Shown here piece by piece: positions 47,700 through 56,819 of a stretch of 64,000 nucleotides of DNA; the stretch's first letter is position 1; every line of letters begins with the position of its first letter. This DNA comes from Guyanagaster necrorhizus (taxonomy: Eukaryota > Basidiomycota > Agaricomycetes > Agaricales > Physalacriaceae). The position numbers and the translations under genes were made by a program. The notes beneath the pieces were generated by a model that was not told the origin of the DNA, did not search any database, and worked only from the letters and a program-made list of their open reading frames with translations. The stretch lies in assembly GCF_019112545.1 (NCBI RefSeq), contig NW_025064881.1, positions 2,268,591 to 2,332,590 on the forward strand. The letters run 5' to 3'.

Positions 47700-48468
47700 C
47701 TACATTCCTATCTGCCTGTTCGCTCGGATGCAGCTCGTCGTATCTAACGTCGGACGTCAGAATGGCTTCTCAAGCAGTCCCCAAATGGGTTGACCAGAGA
47801 AAACTATCCAGATCCGACCCTTAAGCCATTGTGCATACACCAGTAGAGCTCTCATTCCCCTCCATCAATGGCGCCGTGCGTTAAGGTGGGTAGTGTACAT
47901 GTCTGAAGAGAGCGTGCGAGTCAAAGATTCCTATACACCGATTAGGCGTAGAGGATCGTGGAGTTTAACGGGATCATCTACACACTTAGTAAGCGAATGT
48001 CTTAAGTTTGGAACAGTGACATACATTCTGAACCAAGGAATTCCTCGCTCCATCTTTGTACAGGACCTTCGTCCAATCAACAACCATGCACTTCACAACA
48101 TCCACAATGGACGCGTCATTGCTCCCTGTGAGGATTGAGTACCTACCTGGGTCGTTCGTCCCGATCCATTGTGTGTACAGCGTCTCTCTGGCGTCCAACA
48201 CAATCGAACCATTATCGTTCTCAGCTAAATACAGCGGCCGCTGGCTTTCGAACACGGAGGGGAAGGGCCAGTAAATTATCCTATTTGAACACGTAGCACT
48301 GAAACGCGCGAAAGGGAATAGAGTAAGGTTAGCGTACTGCGCGGTGCAAACAAGCCACGGGATCTGCCGTTGCTGACGGAAACAACATCGGTCTAGTTGT
48401 CCCCGAAGGTTGACGAGGTTCTTGATTTGGGCCAGGGCTAGGATGGGGAGAGTGAGGAGAAGAAACAT
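47700..48468 (-). pseudogene. CE16/GDSL esterase pseudogene, copy outside the HD pairs
   Basis: This is a broken copy of the esterase at 55643-56668. It keeps a signal-peptide-like start (MFLLLTLPILALAQ), then IKNLV, after which the frame is lost. In the shifted frame one reads FGDN, then TAG, then TDVV where the intact gene has FGDSYTDIV. So the catalytic Ser codon became Asn, the Tyr codon became a stop, and the frame is displaced by one base. Downstream similarity resumes: FPFARFSATCSN, WPFPSVFESQRPLYLAE, ETLYTQWIGTNDPG and TGSNDASIVDVVKCMV. The far end at about 47712-47745 still encodes YDELHPSEQA, the Asp/His block. It cannot make an active esterase. Confidence 0.85.
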
Positions 48469-49572
48469 CGGGAAGGGTTGATATGGATTGGGGGTTTATG
48501 AGGATGGAATGTCGTTGTTCTTGGTGGTGAGGAAAAGAAGCGCGAATGTCGGGCCAAATGACCTAGTCGTACGCTTTTTGAGTGCTAGAAACACATTGAC
48601 GAGCGAAAAAATTGGTAGACAGAGCTAGATTGAATGGAAGAAGAAGATGCATGATATTTTCTGTGCTTGTTCGGCTGGGTCTCGACAGGCACTTAGAATA
48701 CGTGATTTTTTTTCAGCTAAAGACATGAGAGGAAACAAGTGCTCTTACTGTTTCTTGTTCCATCTTTAAGATCAGCCTCTACGTTATTGCACGATAGCTA
48801 GATGATTAAGCTGGTCCATTGCCGCACATTTGACGAACCTCTAGCGGCCACTACTTCGTGAATAGATCAAATCCCTCAGCCTTTCCCAATCTGCTTGTCT
48901 CCTAAAACATTCAGGACCTCGGAACGATCGGCCAGCATGCGTGAGAATGGCCTTGGGTTCTGAAGAGGGTGGGTAACCAGAACTTGAACCGCTGGGAAGT
49001 TTGGTTCTAGCTACAGGCCGGGTTGGCAAATGCAAGGTAACCGGGCAACTCGGATTCGAGTTGGGCTGGGAATGGCTTCTACTTCGGTGTAGTATGTTCC
49101 TTAATTTTGTAGAGAATCCAACAGACCAGCGAAGCTGTCCCTCTCGAGAAAGGGGGCACCGAGGAAGTCGTCCAAGCAGTTCTAATGCGAAAACTGAGGT
49201 CTGCTTCCACACCCTTGAAAAAGTACCAGTGTTATCAATCATAGTAGACTTTTGAGTCGTAGTAGTAGTCACGAAACAGGCCCGGAACCAGTTCTCGCTC
49301 CCAACTGAACTATTCCGGACGCCTACCAACGCGGGGGGCCACCAAGATTGTCGATGCACCGGGATTTGCATCCAATCACACAAAGAGGTGCTAAAAAGGC
49401 TCAGTTGCCTCGGGTGCCGCTCTGAAATAGCCTGATTATCTAACAGCAGGTCTTGTCCTCGAACCGCGAGGATCCAAGTTTCTCTTCACCTCTACCTCTT
49501 TGTTGTCATCTTCCTTTCCTCCTTTTAAATTTCTTTATAGCTTCACGCATCCCGGGTTGCATCACTGTCTCA
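48469..49572. other. 1.1 kb region between pseudogene and Pal1-like gene
   Basis: Nothing firm is seen here apart from the 177-codon minus-strand frame listed separately. The part before 49573 is pyrimidine-rich, as expected of a fungal promoter. A T-run (about 48707-48714) and a short GTA triplet repeat (about 49257-49268) are present. Confidence 0.4.
48841..49371 (-). CDS. doubtful hypothetical ORF
   Basis: An intact minus-strand frame from the ATG of MQIPVHRQSWWPPALVGVRN to a stop at 48841. Its middle is basic and Ser/Pro-rich (RSRSHSQPNSNPSCP, KLPSGSSSGYPPSSEP), and it ends DWERLRDLIYSRSSGR. I recognise no domain. It lacks introns, unlike almost all neighbours, and its composition could be chance. 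It would be divergent from the Pal1-like gene, with about 200 bp between starts. Confidence 0.22.
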   Translation of the reverse strand: MQIPVHRQSWWPPALVGVRNSSVGSENWFRACFVTTTTTQKSTMIDNTGTFSRVWKQTSVFALELLGRLPRCPLSREGQLRWSVGFSTKLRNILHRSRSHSQPNSNPSCPVTLHLPTRPVARTKLPSGSSSGYPPSSEPKAILTHAGRSFRGPECFRRQADWERLRDLIYSRSSGR

Positions 49573-52439
49573 ATGGCTAGAAAGAGCCAGTCTGTCTCGT
49601 TCCCACCTACGGCACTTGGAGGTATCGGATCAGGCCTACCACCACCAGCGATGCAGACCAGTGCTCCCTTTGTTACATCTGACGCGCCCAAGAATGAGGA
49701 TCGCCGGTCGTTGCCTCAGGGACGGTCATTCCTGTGGGGCTTGTTTTCGTCGTCGTCGTCGCCCAAGGAACCCAAGAATGTGCGAACGAAGCTATCCAAG
49801 GCGCCACCGACGGCCTTCAGCACAACTATGAAGTCCCTGCCGGAACCCAGAATTGGAAGCATCTCGCCGGAACTGTACAACGACCCCGCTTTCTCGTCTG
49901 ATCCGCGTTCCCATCTTCTCTCCAATTCCTATTATTTCCTTGGTCCTGTTCCACTGCCCGGACAATCCTCCTTGAAACACGAGCAACCCATTGATGACAG
50001 TTCTCGCCATTCAGAACAGTCAAAACAGTCATCGGTTTCTCCCACAGACATCAAAGTTTCCGGGGTTACTCCATCCTCATTTGTCAGTGCTGGTCCCTCT
50101 TCTTCCGCATCTACGCCGTCTTTATCTTTCGTACAAACTCCTTCCCCCGTAACATCTACTCCTTCATCGTCAACGTCCCACGCGACCGCCATGCCACCAT
50201 TACAACCGTTGACTGCTGAACCTCGTTCACGTTCACCTCACCATCCAGCAACGTATAAACTACGCATTCATAATCCTGACATATCCAACGATGATCCTCC
50301 TTCATATGATGAAAGTACGAGCATTCCCATTCGTTCTGAAAAGCGTGGGGATCCTCGCATAGACAACTCGCCTCCTTCAGAAGCAGAACCATCTGCTGCA
50401 GCGCTCCGGGAATCGCCTACTCACTCTCAGCGAACATCACCGTACGAAACACGTTCACACTCGCCTGCACGTTCATTTTCTTCCCCTAATCATTCTGCCC
50501 TGGTGGCAGACTCTCAAGCATCCCAGCCACCACAGTTACCCCCTCAGAATATACCCCAACAGATGTATCAATATCAGCAGCAGCCGGCACAGCGCCCATC
50601 TACTTCTCGCCACACCACACCAGAGAAGTCACATCCCGAGGAAGAAGCGCCGCAGCCAACACGCAGAAACGCGCCACTCATTCTTCGATATGACCCTCCT
50701 CCAGAACCCCAGCCCACGGCTGAGGAACATCACCAGGCCCGTGCTCAGGCCAAGCGTGGCCGGGCGAATCAGCTGGATCCTATCGATGAACTGGATCAAA
50801 CGAATCCACTTGGTATGAGATTGCACCATGGCGGGCCTTACGAGGCTATACAGAAGGTTGTCAATTCCAAAAACAAGGAGCAACAGGTGTGTTCTATTGT
50901 AGAGAACCTTTGGTTACGATTACTCAACTACCTTCCGCAGAATCGTCCTCAGAGAAACCATAGCAATGTTTGTCGCCATCAAATAGTCTTTGGAGAAATA
51001 AGTTCACTGATTCCAATTTGCAGTCTTCCGTTGAGAATCTGCAGACTAGTGCAGCACCCGCTCCATTTACACCTTTTGGTGCACCACTAAACCTAACTCC
51101 GGGACAGATCCTCCCACATAATTTCCAGCTTTATTCCCAAGCCCGTCCTCTCCAGAATCAGGTTTCGACGCGTCAACAGCAAGCTCCCAGTCAGGATTCA
51201 TACCAAACCCGTCTATATCAGCCAGCAGATGTGCAACCGCATCCCCTGCGAAGTCGCTCGTCCTCTGGTCAAGTACACCGAGCAGCTGATCAAGATCAAT
51301 ATCAGCGTGGTACCGGTGTACCATTCAACCCATATGACCTGGGCCCTATACACCATTCTCAGTCCCATCAGGCTCCACGATCTCATCAACCAGTTCCGCC
51401 CGTCACTCATCCCGCCGTCCCGGCCGTTCGGCCAGCTCGGTCTAACCAAAGTGTGCGACAAAGTCCACGACCCGTTACTCCAGTTCATGAGGACGAGGAT
51501 GCATACGGGGGTATAGTAGATGCATATGGAGGAATAGAAGAAGAAGAGGCACCAGCTCTGGCGCCCATGGCACATAGGTCGGAACGCAGAAGTGCTCCTG
51601 TGCCTGCACCTGCTGCGAATGTTACACCCGGTTTGAACCTACAGCGTTCGCAGACCTCGGTCACTCCACGATATCCTAATGTTCCCCTCGGTTCTGCCAC
51701 GCTCCGGGCCGAACCCATTAACGTCCCTCAACCGACACCTTATCCTTCGTCTTACGATGGTCACGGAAGGTCCAATGTTTCCTACACTCAGCCTCCTCCT
51801 CACGGGACACCGTACGAAAGCAATTCTAGAATACTTGATCCTGTTGGATACGAAGCCAGTCGAATGCGACAGCCATTCATGGATCAGCACAACCAGCCAC
51901 CACCACAACGTATGGCACAGGCAATGGCACCGCAACCAATGGCAACTCCACGCATGGTTTATCAACAACTGGCGCCTCAGCAAAGGCCACCTCCTCCCGT
52001 TAGGCAACTGGCACCAAGCATTCAGTCTTCGTCTTCGGCTTATCGGAATGGGCCTCCCCCAAAACATCTTCCCAGCAATCTAGTAATGCCTACTCCTCTG
52101 CAAAACGCGCCTCCGAAAGCATCTTCGGTGTCTCAACCACACCGCATAGATCCTCGACACCAAGCATCGTCTCAATTCTCTGTGCATCATCAACCTCCAC
52201 GACCGAGCACTGCTCCTTCAAAGGGTTTCGGGGTGGTGATGCTACCTTCGGAGAATCAGAAGATAGTGAGGAAGGGAAGCAGTGTAGCAGCGCGTGTTCC
52301 TACAACGGGGGTGGCATTCGCGGCAAGTATTGTTGACCCGACGTTTACGCGGCAGGCGTCTGTGAAACCCAAGGCGCTGCCTGTGCAGAAACAGAAGGTT
52401 CCTAAGAGGGTGCTGAGCAAGAAAAGAGTCGATTTTTGA
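49573..52439 (+). CDS. Pal1-like, disordered Pro/Ser/Gln-rich protein
   Basis: About 940 residues, mostly low complexity. Exon 1 starts MARKSQSVSFPPTALGGIGS and ends SKNKEQQ. A 27-nt exon (NRPQRNHSN) and a third exon (SSVENLQTSAAPAPFTPFGA) follow, joined by introns at about 50889-50944 and 50972-51024. The only ordered-looking block is RANQLDPIDELDQTNPLGMR followed by LHHGGPYEAI. This resembles the Pal1 signature (DxIDxLD...HHDGPFDA) of fungal cell-morphology/endocytosis proteins. The remainder is rich in Pro, Gln and Ser with short repeats such as DAYGGI and RSxSP. The basic C-terminus ends PKRVLSKKRVDF. The ATG at 49573 is used because upstream in-frame codons contain no ATG. Function is inferred only from the motif. 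Confidence 0.72.
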
Positions 52440-52843
52440 TGACTAGTAATGATTTCTCTATCTCCGTGCAGACCGTATACCTGTGTTTTTGATGTAATCT
52501 TGCTTTCGTTGTACCGTCCACATATCGAATACTTCATCTATGTAGTCTAATATCTCTTTGTGGACCTGTATAGTGTATCTTATTAGCAAATAGAAACTCC
52601 GTCATTTTCATGCATGATTGAAGAATATTTATACAGGTGCGAACATGAAGATTACTAATAATCTATGGCTACATAATTAACTTGCGAATTAGTAGTGGTA
52701 GTATAATGTGTCACTCTCCCCTGCCCTCCCATCACCTTGCGACCGGACTCGGCTGTCCTATAGGTGTGATATCATCTCTGACGCTTCCTAGCCATAACAA
52801 CGACTAGAGCGGGCTGGGAAAGATATGCCTGGCTACGCGTTCC
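52440..52843. other. convergent 3' intergenic region
   Basis: About 400 bp between the stop of the Pal1-like gene (plus) and the stop of the first HD2 gene (minus). AT-rich; contains only the expected 3' ends. Confidence 0.5.
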
Positions 52844-54335
52844 CTATGTGACAGGAACGAAGCCAGGAGGCGGTGAAGGGGAAGGGGAATATGACGTATA
52901 TGACGAGGCAGAAGAGTCAATTTGAGAACCCCAGCTTGTTATTCGACTCGAGGGGGAAGAGGAAGAAGAGGAGCCCCTGCTCGGCGTCCGTCGAGAAGAA
53001 GAGCGCGATGGTTGCTGAGGCTTCAGATACGGCTTCCAAATTGTTCTCGACTTTCTCCTCGTTGCCCAACTGTTCTTGCCCCACTCCACACTCAACAGAC
53101 CCGTCCGCCCGTGCCAGCTCCAGCTCCAGCTCCAGCTCTTCCATGCGTCCTCACCGACGTATGCCGCTGAGTGCCCCCGCAGATCGGTGGTGTAGCGGGC
53201 CGTGGCTGCTTCGCCCTTGTGCTCTTGCGGTGGGGCGTGGACGTTCATCCGGGCGAACATATGAGTTAGGTCGTCCATCGTCGGGGGTGTGGGTTTCATC
53301 GTGGTGGGGATGGTAGGTGGAGCGCGGGGCCAGGGGACTTGAAAGTGGAAAGCATGGGCGGGGTAGGGGAGGGGACGGAGAAAGGATGGAGACACTTCCC
53401 TGCCTTTGCCTTTGTAGTCGTTGGGTGTGGGTACGGGTATCGACTCGGAGGAGAGCGCGCCTGAGAACGCCGGTCTCGTCAAGCTGATGTACTTTTTCTC
53501 TGGGTCGTCATCCGGGTGCTGCTCCGGCTCTGGCGTAGGCTGGGAGTATGAAGGAGAAGGCAACGACGTGAGGAGCCTCTCGACGCTTCCGCTCGGGCCA
53601 CGTGTGCGTGAAGGCGGGAATCCGGCTTTCTTCTGGACGCGGCGGTGGTTTTGGAACTACCGGCAGATTAGTCAACCATCACTGATAAGTATGGGGTCGC
53701 TCACCCAAACTTCGATCTGGCGTTCGGACATGTGGGTGTATTCTGCGATGGCGAGGCGCTCGGCGGCGGTGGGGTATGGTGTATGGTGGGTATAGATCAT
53801 TAGCAGGAGGGGCGTATGGTTCTGGGAGACGGGTTAATAGGCGGTATGGCAGGGAGGGAAGGATGGGACATACAGTGTTGAATTGAGGGCGGGTTTCCCT
53901 TTCCTGTCTTTGTGCGGCGTCCTTGAGACGCGACATCATCGTATTCTTTGCACGAATATATCGGCCCATCAAATCTGGCAACGTCTGTGTAGCGAACACA
54001 TCCTGGAAAAGAGAACCAAGCTGCTGAAGGTGAAACAACCTGGGACCGGGGACAGACATAGTTTGGTGCAAAGTCTGCTCATAGACCAGAGAGTATTGTG
54101 CCTGGAGCTCTCCGACCGCTGTGGTAAGGGAATTGCGCAATGTGGCGGGTACACGGTCATTTGAAAGCTCCAGTTTGACATCGTCGGGGAGTTGTAGGGC
54201 CAGCGAAGGCGAGATGGAGGGTGAGATAATATCATGAGAAGCGAGAAATCGATCAGCACCAATGGACCTGATAATTTGGGCGACACGAACGATATTCTGG
54301 AGGACATCCTGTCTGGCGCTGGACCGTAGCTGCAT
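52844..54335 (-). CDS. HD2: HD2-class homeodomain mating-type protein, pair 1
   Basis: HD2 proteins heterodimerise with HD1 proteins from a compatible mate to switch on A-regulated development. MQLRSSARQDVLQNIVRVAQ starts a helical N-terminal dimerisation domain (about 155 residues, up to RPQFNT). The homeodomain follows an intron: NHTPLLLMIYTHHTPYPTAA, ERLAIAEYTHMSERQIEVW, then after a second intron FQNHRRVQKKAG. The canonical recognition helix WFQNHRR with no loop insertion marks the HD2 class. The C-terminal half (about 290 residues) is Pro/Ser-rich with KGKGREVSP, a Ser-Trp run encoded by a six-base tandem repeat, and RRKSRTIWK. The frame is intact. The in-frame codons above 54335 lack ATG. 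It is divergent from the HD1 gene at 54490. Confidence 0.93.
53112..53140 (-). repeat. six-base tandem repeat coding for (Ser-Trp)n
   Basis: On the minus strand AGCTGG is repeated about four times inside the HD2 gene of pair 1, coding for alternating Ser and Trp in WKSWSWSWSWHG. The unit length is a multiple of three, so copy-number change would keep the frame. Confidence 0.8.
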
Positions 54336-54489
54336 TTTCAGAGACGTATATGTGAGATAGCAAAGTGACCTGAACAATGCTGTTGTGCCATTTTAGGATA
54401 ACAATAGAGACCCAGGACAATGCGGAGCTTGAAATTGGAAAACTGGTAACCACGGTAATTTTTGTATCCCTCCTGACACAACTAGCACA
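54336..54489. promoter_or_regulatory. shared divergent promoter of HD pair 1
   Basis: The 154 bp between the HD2 (minus) and HD1 (plus) start codons must carry both promoters. It is A/T-rich with CCTGACACAAC near the HD1 start. I cannot name a binding site with confidence. Confidence 0.6.
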
Positions 54490-55642
54490 ATGTCTGCCTG
54501 CGCAGAGAGTGACCTACACAGCCGACTACTATCTGTCGTTGATGGTCTTTTTGACTCCCACAATACATCCCCAACTTCTTTGCAGACTTACAATCTTGAA
54601 CTCGCCGATCTGGAAAAGGACCTGATTGATAGCCAAAGCTCGGGCACACTCCATTCTCAGACGGCGGAACTCGCATGCTCTGTTGCAAAGGCAATAGAAT
54701 TGGTCTGCCAGACGTTTATGAATCTTCATGTTCAGTCGAACAATATACTACAGGACTCGGAGAAGGAATTGTGTGCCATTGAAGGTGCCGAAAAGGCAAC
54801 GCCTCCCCCTCCCGCCCGGACGAGCAAAAAGCGGACACACTCGTCTACATCCCCGGAGCCGCCGGCAAAGCGAAAGCGAATGGTGTCTTCGGAATCGGTG
54901 TCTTCGGAATCAGGGACTTCTTCGTCGCCCGACTACAGTCCGCTATACACCTGGTTATCAAACAACCTGTACAACCCCTACCCCTCCGCTCCTGTGCGAG
55001 CAGACCTGTGCCGAGCTGCAGGGGGCGCGGACGTCGAGCGGTGGTTCACGACTGCGCGGCGGCGGATCGGATGGACAGAGCTGGTGAGACGGGTGGCTGG
55101 TGGTCGGTCAAAGGTGGTGAGTGCAGCTGAAAAGTACTGGAAGGGAGAGGGGAGGGAGTACCAGGTCGAGTTTGCATTGATTGAGCAGAATTTGAAGGAT
55201 ATTTATGGTGCCCGGTTTGGTGGGCCGGGGGAGGTGGTGAAGCTGTTTGGAGCTGTGCCTTGGTGCGGGGGTGTGTTATTTGACGAATTGCTATTAATAA
55301 TGTTTGGACAGTTTGAAGCGGAAGAGGGACGAGTCCCAGGAAGAGGAGAGACCCCCAAAGACCTTTCAGGCAGACGTGCCACCAAACCTCGACAACTGGT
55401 TCGACGATATCTATTCCTTCCCCAACGGCAACGTCCAACTCGACGTGCAACTCCCTGCGCCCATCGACCCGCCGCCTGTTCTATCCGACTTGGACAGCTT
55501 TCAGGCCGTGTTTGACACCTCGATATCGGACATTTATTCTCAAGTTCATTTCGACATTTCTAACTTTGATTTTCCGTCAGACCCTTCCTGGAGCACAGAT
55601 CCCATCTTTTCTTCATTTGACTTTGCCATCCCGGTCTCGTAA
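54490..55642 (+). CDS. HD1: HD1-class homeodomain mating-type protein, pair 1
   Basis: MSACAESDLHSRLLSVVDGL opens a helical N-terminal specificity/dimerisation region (about 110 residues). A bipartite nuclear signal follows: KKRTHSSTSPEPPAKRKR. The homeodomain is SPLYTWLSNNLYNPYPSAPV, RADLCRAAGGADVERWFTTA, RRRIGWTEL. The divergent helix 3 (WFTTARRRIGW) defines HD1. One intron near 55257-55311 joins EVVKLFG to SLKRKRDESQEEERPP, a second basic cluster. The C-terminus is acidic and aromatic (NLDNWFDDIYSFPNGN, SISDIYSQVHFDISNFDFPS), as expected of an activation domain, and ends SSFDFAIPVS. About 365 residues. Its stop codon is at 55640-55642, directly followed by the convergent esterase stop. Confidence 0.93.
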
Positions 55643-56668
55643 CTATGAAATCCATGTCGTCCACCTATTGTCTTCACCTCTCGCAACCGAGCCAATGTTC
55701 CGAGCCACGATTCTGTCCGCTTGCTCGCTCGGATGTAGCTCGTCGTACCTGCATTTTGCTAGTCAAAAACGAGATCACCAATGAATCAAAATCCACCCAC
55801 CACAGGAAACTGTCCCGGTCCGTTCCCTCCGCCGTCGTGCATACGCTGCTCCCGCCTCCCTCTGTATACACACACGACACCACTGCACCCGTGATATTCA
55901 ACGGCGCCGTCCCATTCAGGTACTCTGCCGGGTTGTCGTATATATCCTGGAACAGGCCATGCGAGTCGAATATCCCGATATGAGCACCCGGAACCTCCGG
56001 CACCAATGCCTGCAGCATCGCCCGCGACAACGAATTGCCACTCAGCACCAGCTCCCGCATAAACACGCTCCATTCAGACGTGTTACGCGCCCCGTTAAAG
56101 TATCTGTTTGGGTACGAGTCGGGTGCATACAGGATCACCTTATTCAGCGGCACCATCTATTCTACCCGTCGTCAGCTCCGTCTCTCTCTCTCTCTCCCCT
56201 TGATAGACTCGCACCCACGTTTTGCACCAAAAAATTCCGAGCCCCGTCCTCGTACAGCACCCGCACCCAATTCACCATACACCCCACCACATCCACCAGC
56301 GACGCGTCGTTGCTCCCCGTCAGCAACGAATACACCCCCACGTCGTTCGTCCCGATCCACTGCGTGTACAGAGTCTCTGTTGGGTTTACCTTGATCGACC
56401 CGTTGTGCTTTTCCGCGAAATACAACGGGAGCTGGCTCTCGAATATCGAGGGAAAAGGACGAAACGTGATATTGTTCGAGCACGTAGCCCCCGACCGTGC
56501 AAACGGGTACAGCGTCAGGTCCGCGTACCCCGCCGCGTAGACGGGCCACGCCGTTCCCCCATCGCCCACGTTCACAATGTCCGTGTAGCTGTCCCCAAAG
56601 GTAACGAGGTTTTTCACTTGGAGTGCGACGGAGAGCAAGGGAAGGAAGAGAAAGATCAGGAAAGACAT
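55643..56668 (-). CDS. carbohydrate esterase family 16 / GDSL-type esterase between the HD pairs
   Basis: Family CE16 enzymes are secreted acetylesterases acting on hemicellulose side groups. MSFLIFLFLPLLSVALQ is a signal peptide. Block I carries the nucleophile: NLVTFGDSYTDIVNVGDGGT. Further blocks are YPFARSGATCSNN, FPSIFESQLPLYFAEKHNGS, TLYTQWIGTNDVG (GxND) and NDASLVDVVGCMVNWVRVLY. After an intron, VPLNKVILYAPDSYPNRYFN follows. A last intron (donor GTGGGT, acceptor ATGCAG) restores DSFLWYDELHPSEQADRIVA with the catalytic Asp/His. The end is RWTTWIS and stop at 55643. Two or three introns. No defect is seen. It has no known role in mating, yet it separates the two HD pairs. Its dead relative lies at 47700-48468. 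Confidence 0.9.
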
Positions 56669-56819
56669 GGGGGAGGAATGAGGGGAGCCGTTTATGAAGG
56701 ATGGAATTTCTCCGAGATGATACCCATGACCGTTCTTTGACAGTCTGTCAGAAAACTAATAGAGCTTCTAATTAATACAACACGATAGCAATGTGACAGC
56801 AATAATGATACAGAACCAA

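Noticed and set aside
52873..53316. Plus-strand ORFs over the HD2 C-terminus
   Set aside because: They are shadows of the GC-rich, Ser/Pro-rich HD2 coding sequence and have no start context or motif.
53740..53830. Apparent frameshift in the homeodomain of the pair-1 HD2
   Set aside because: It came from a misreading of the CACCATAC-rich stretch. Re-reading the bases gives an uninterrupted frame through YTHHTPYPTAAERLAIAEYT.
55046..55450. Minus-strand ORF of 134 codons within the pair-1 HD1 gene
   Set aside because: Antisense shadow of the homeodomain and activation region; no independent support.
56222..56740. Plus-strand ORFs of 172-193 codons across the esterase gene
   Set aside because: They are shadows of the esterase, which has a signal peptide and all catalytic blocks.
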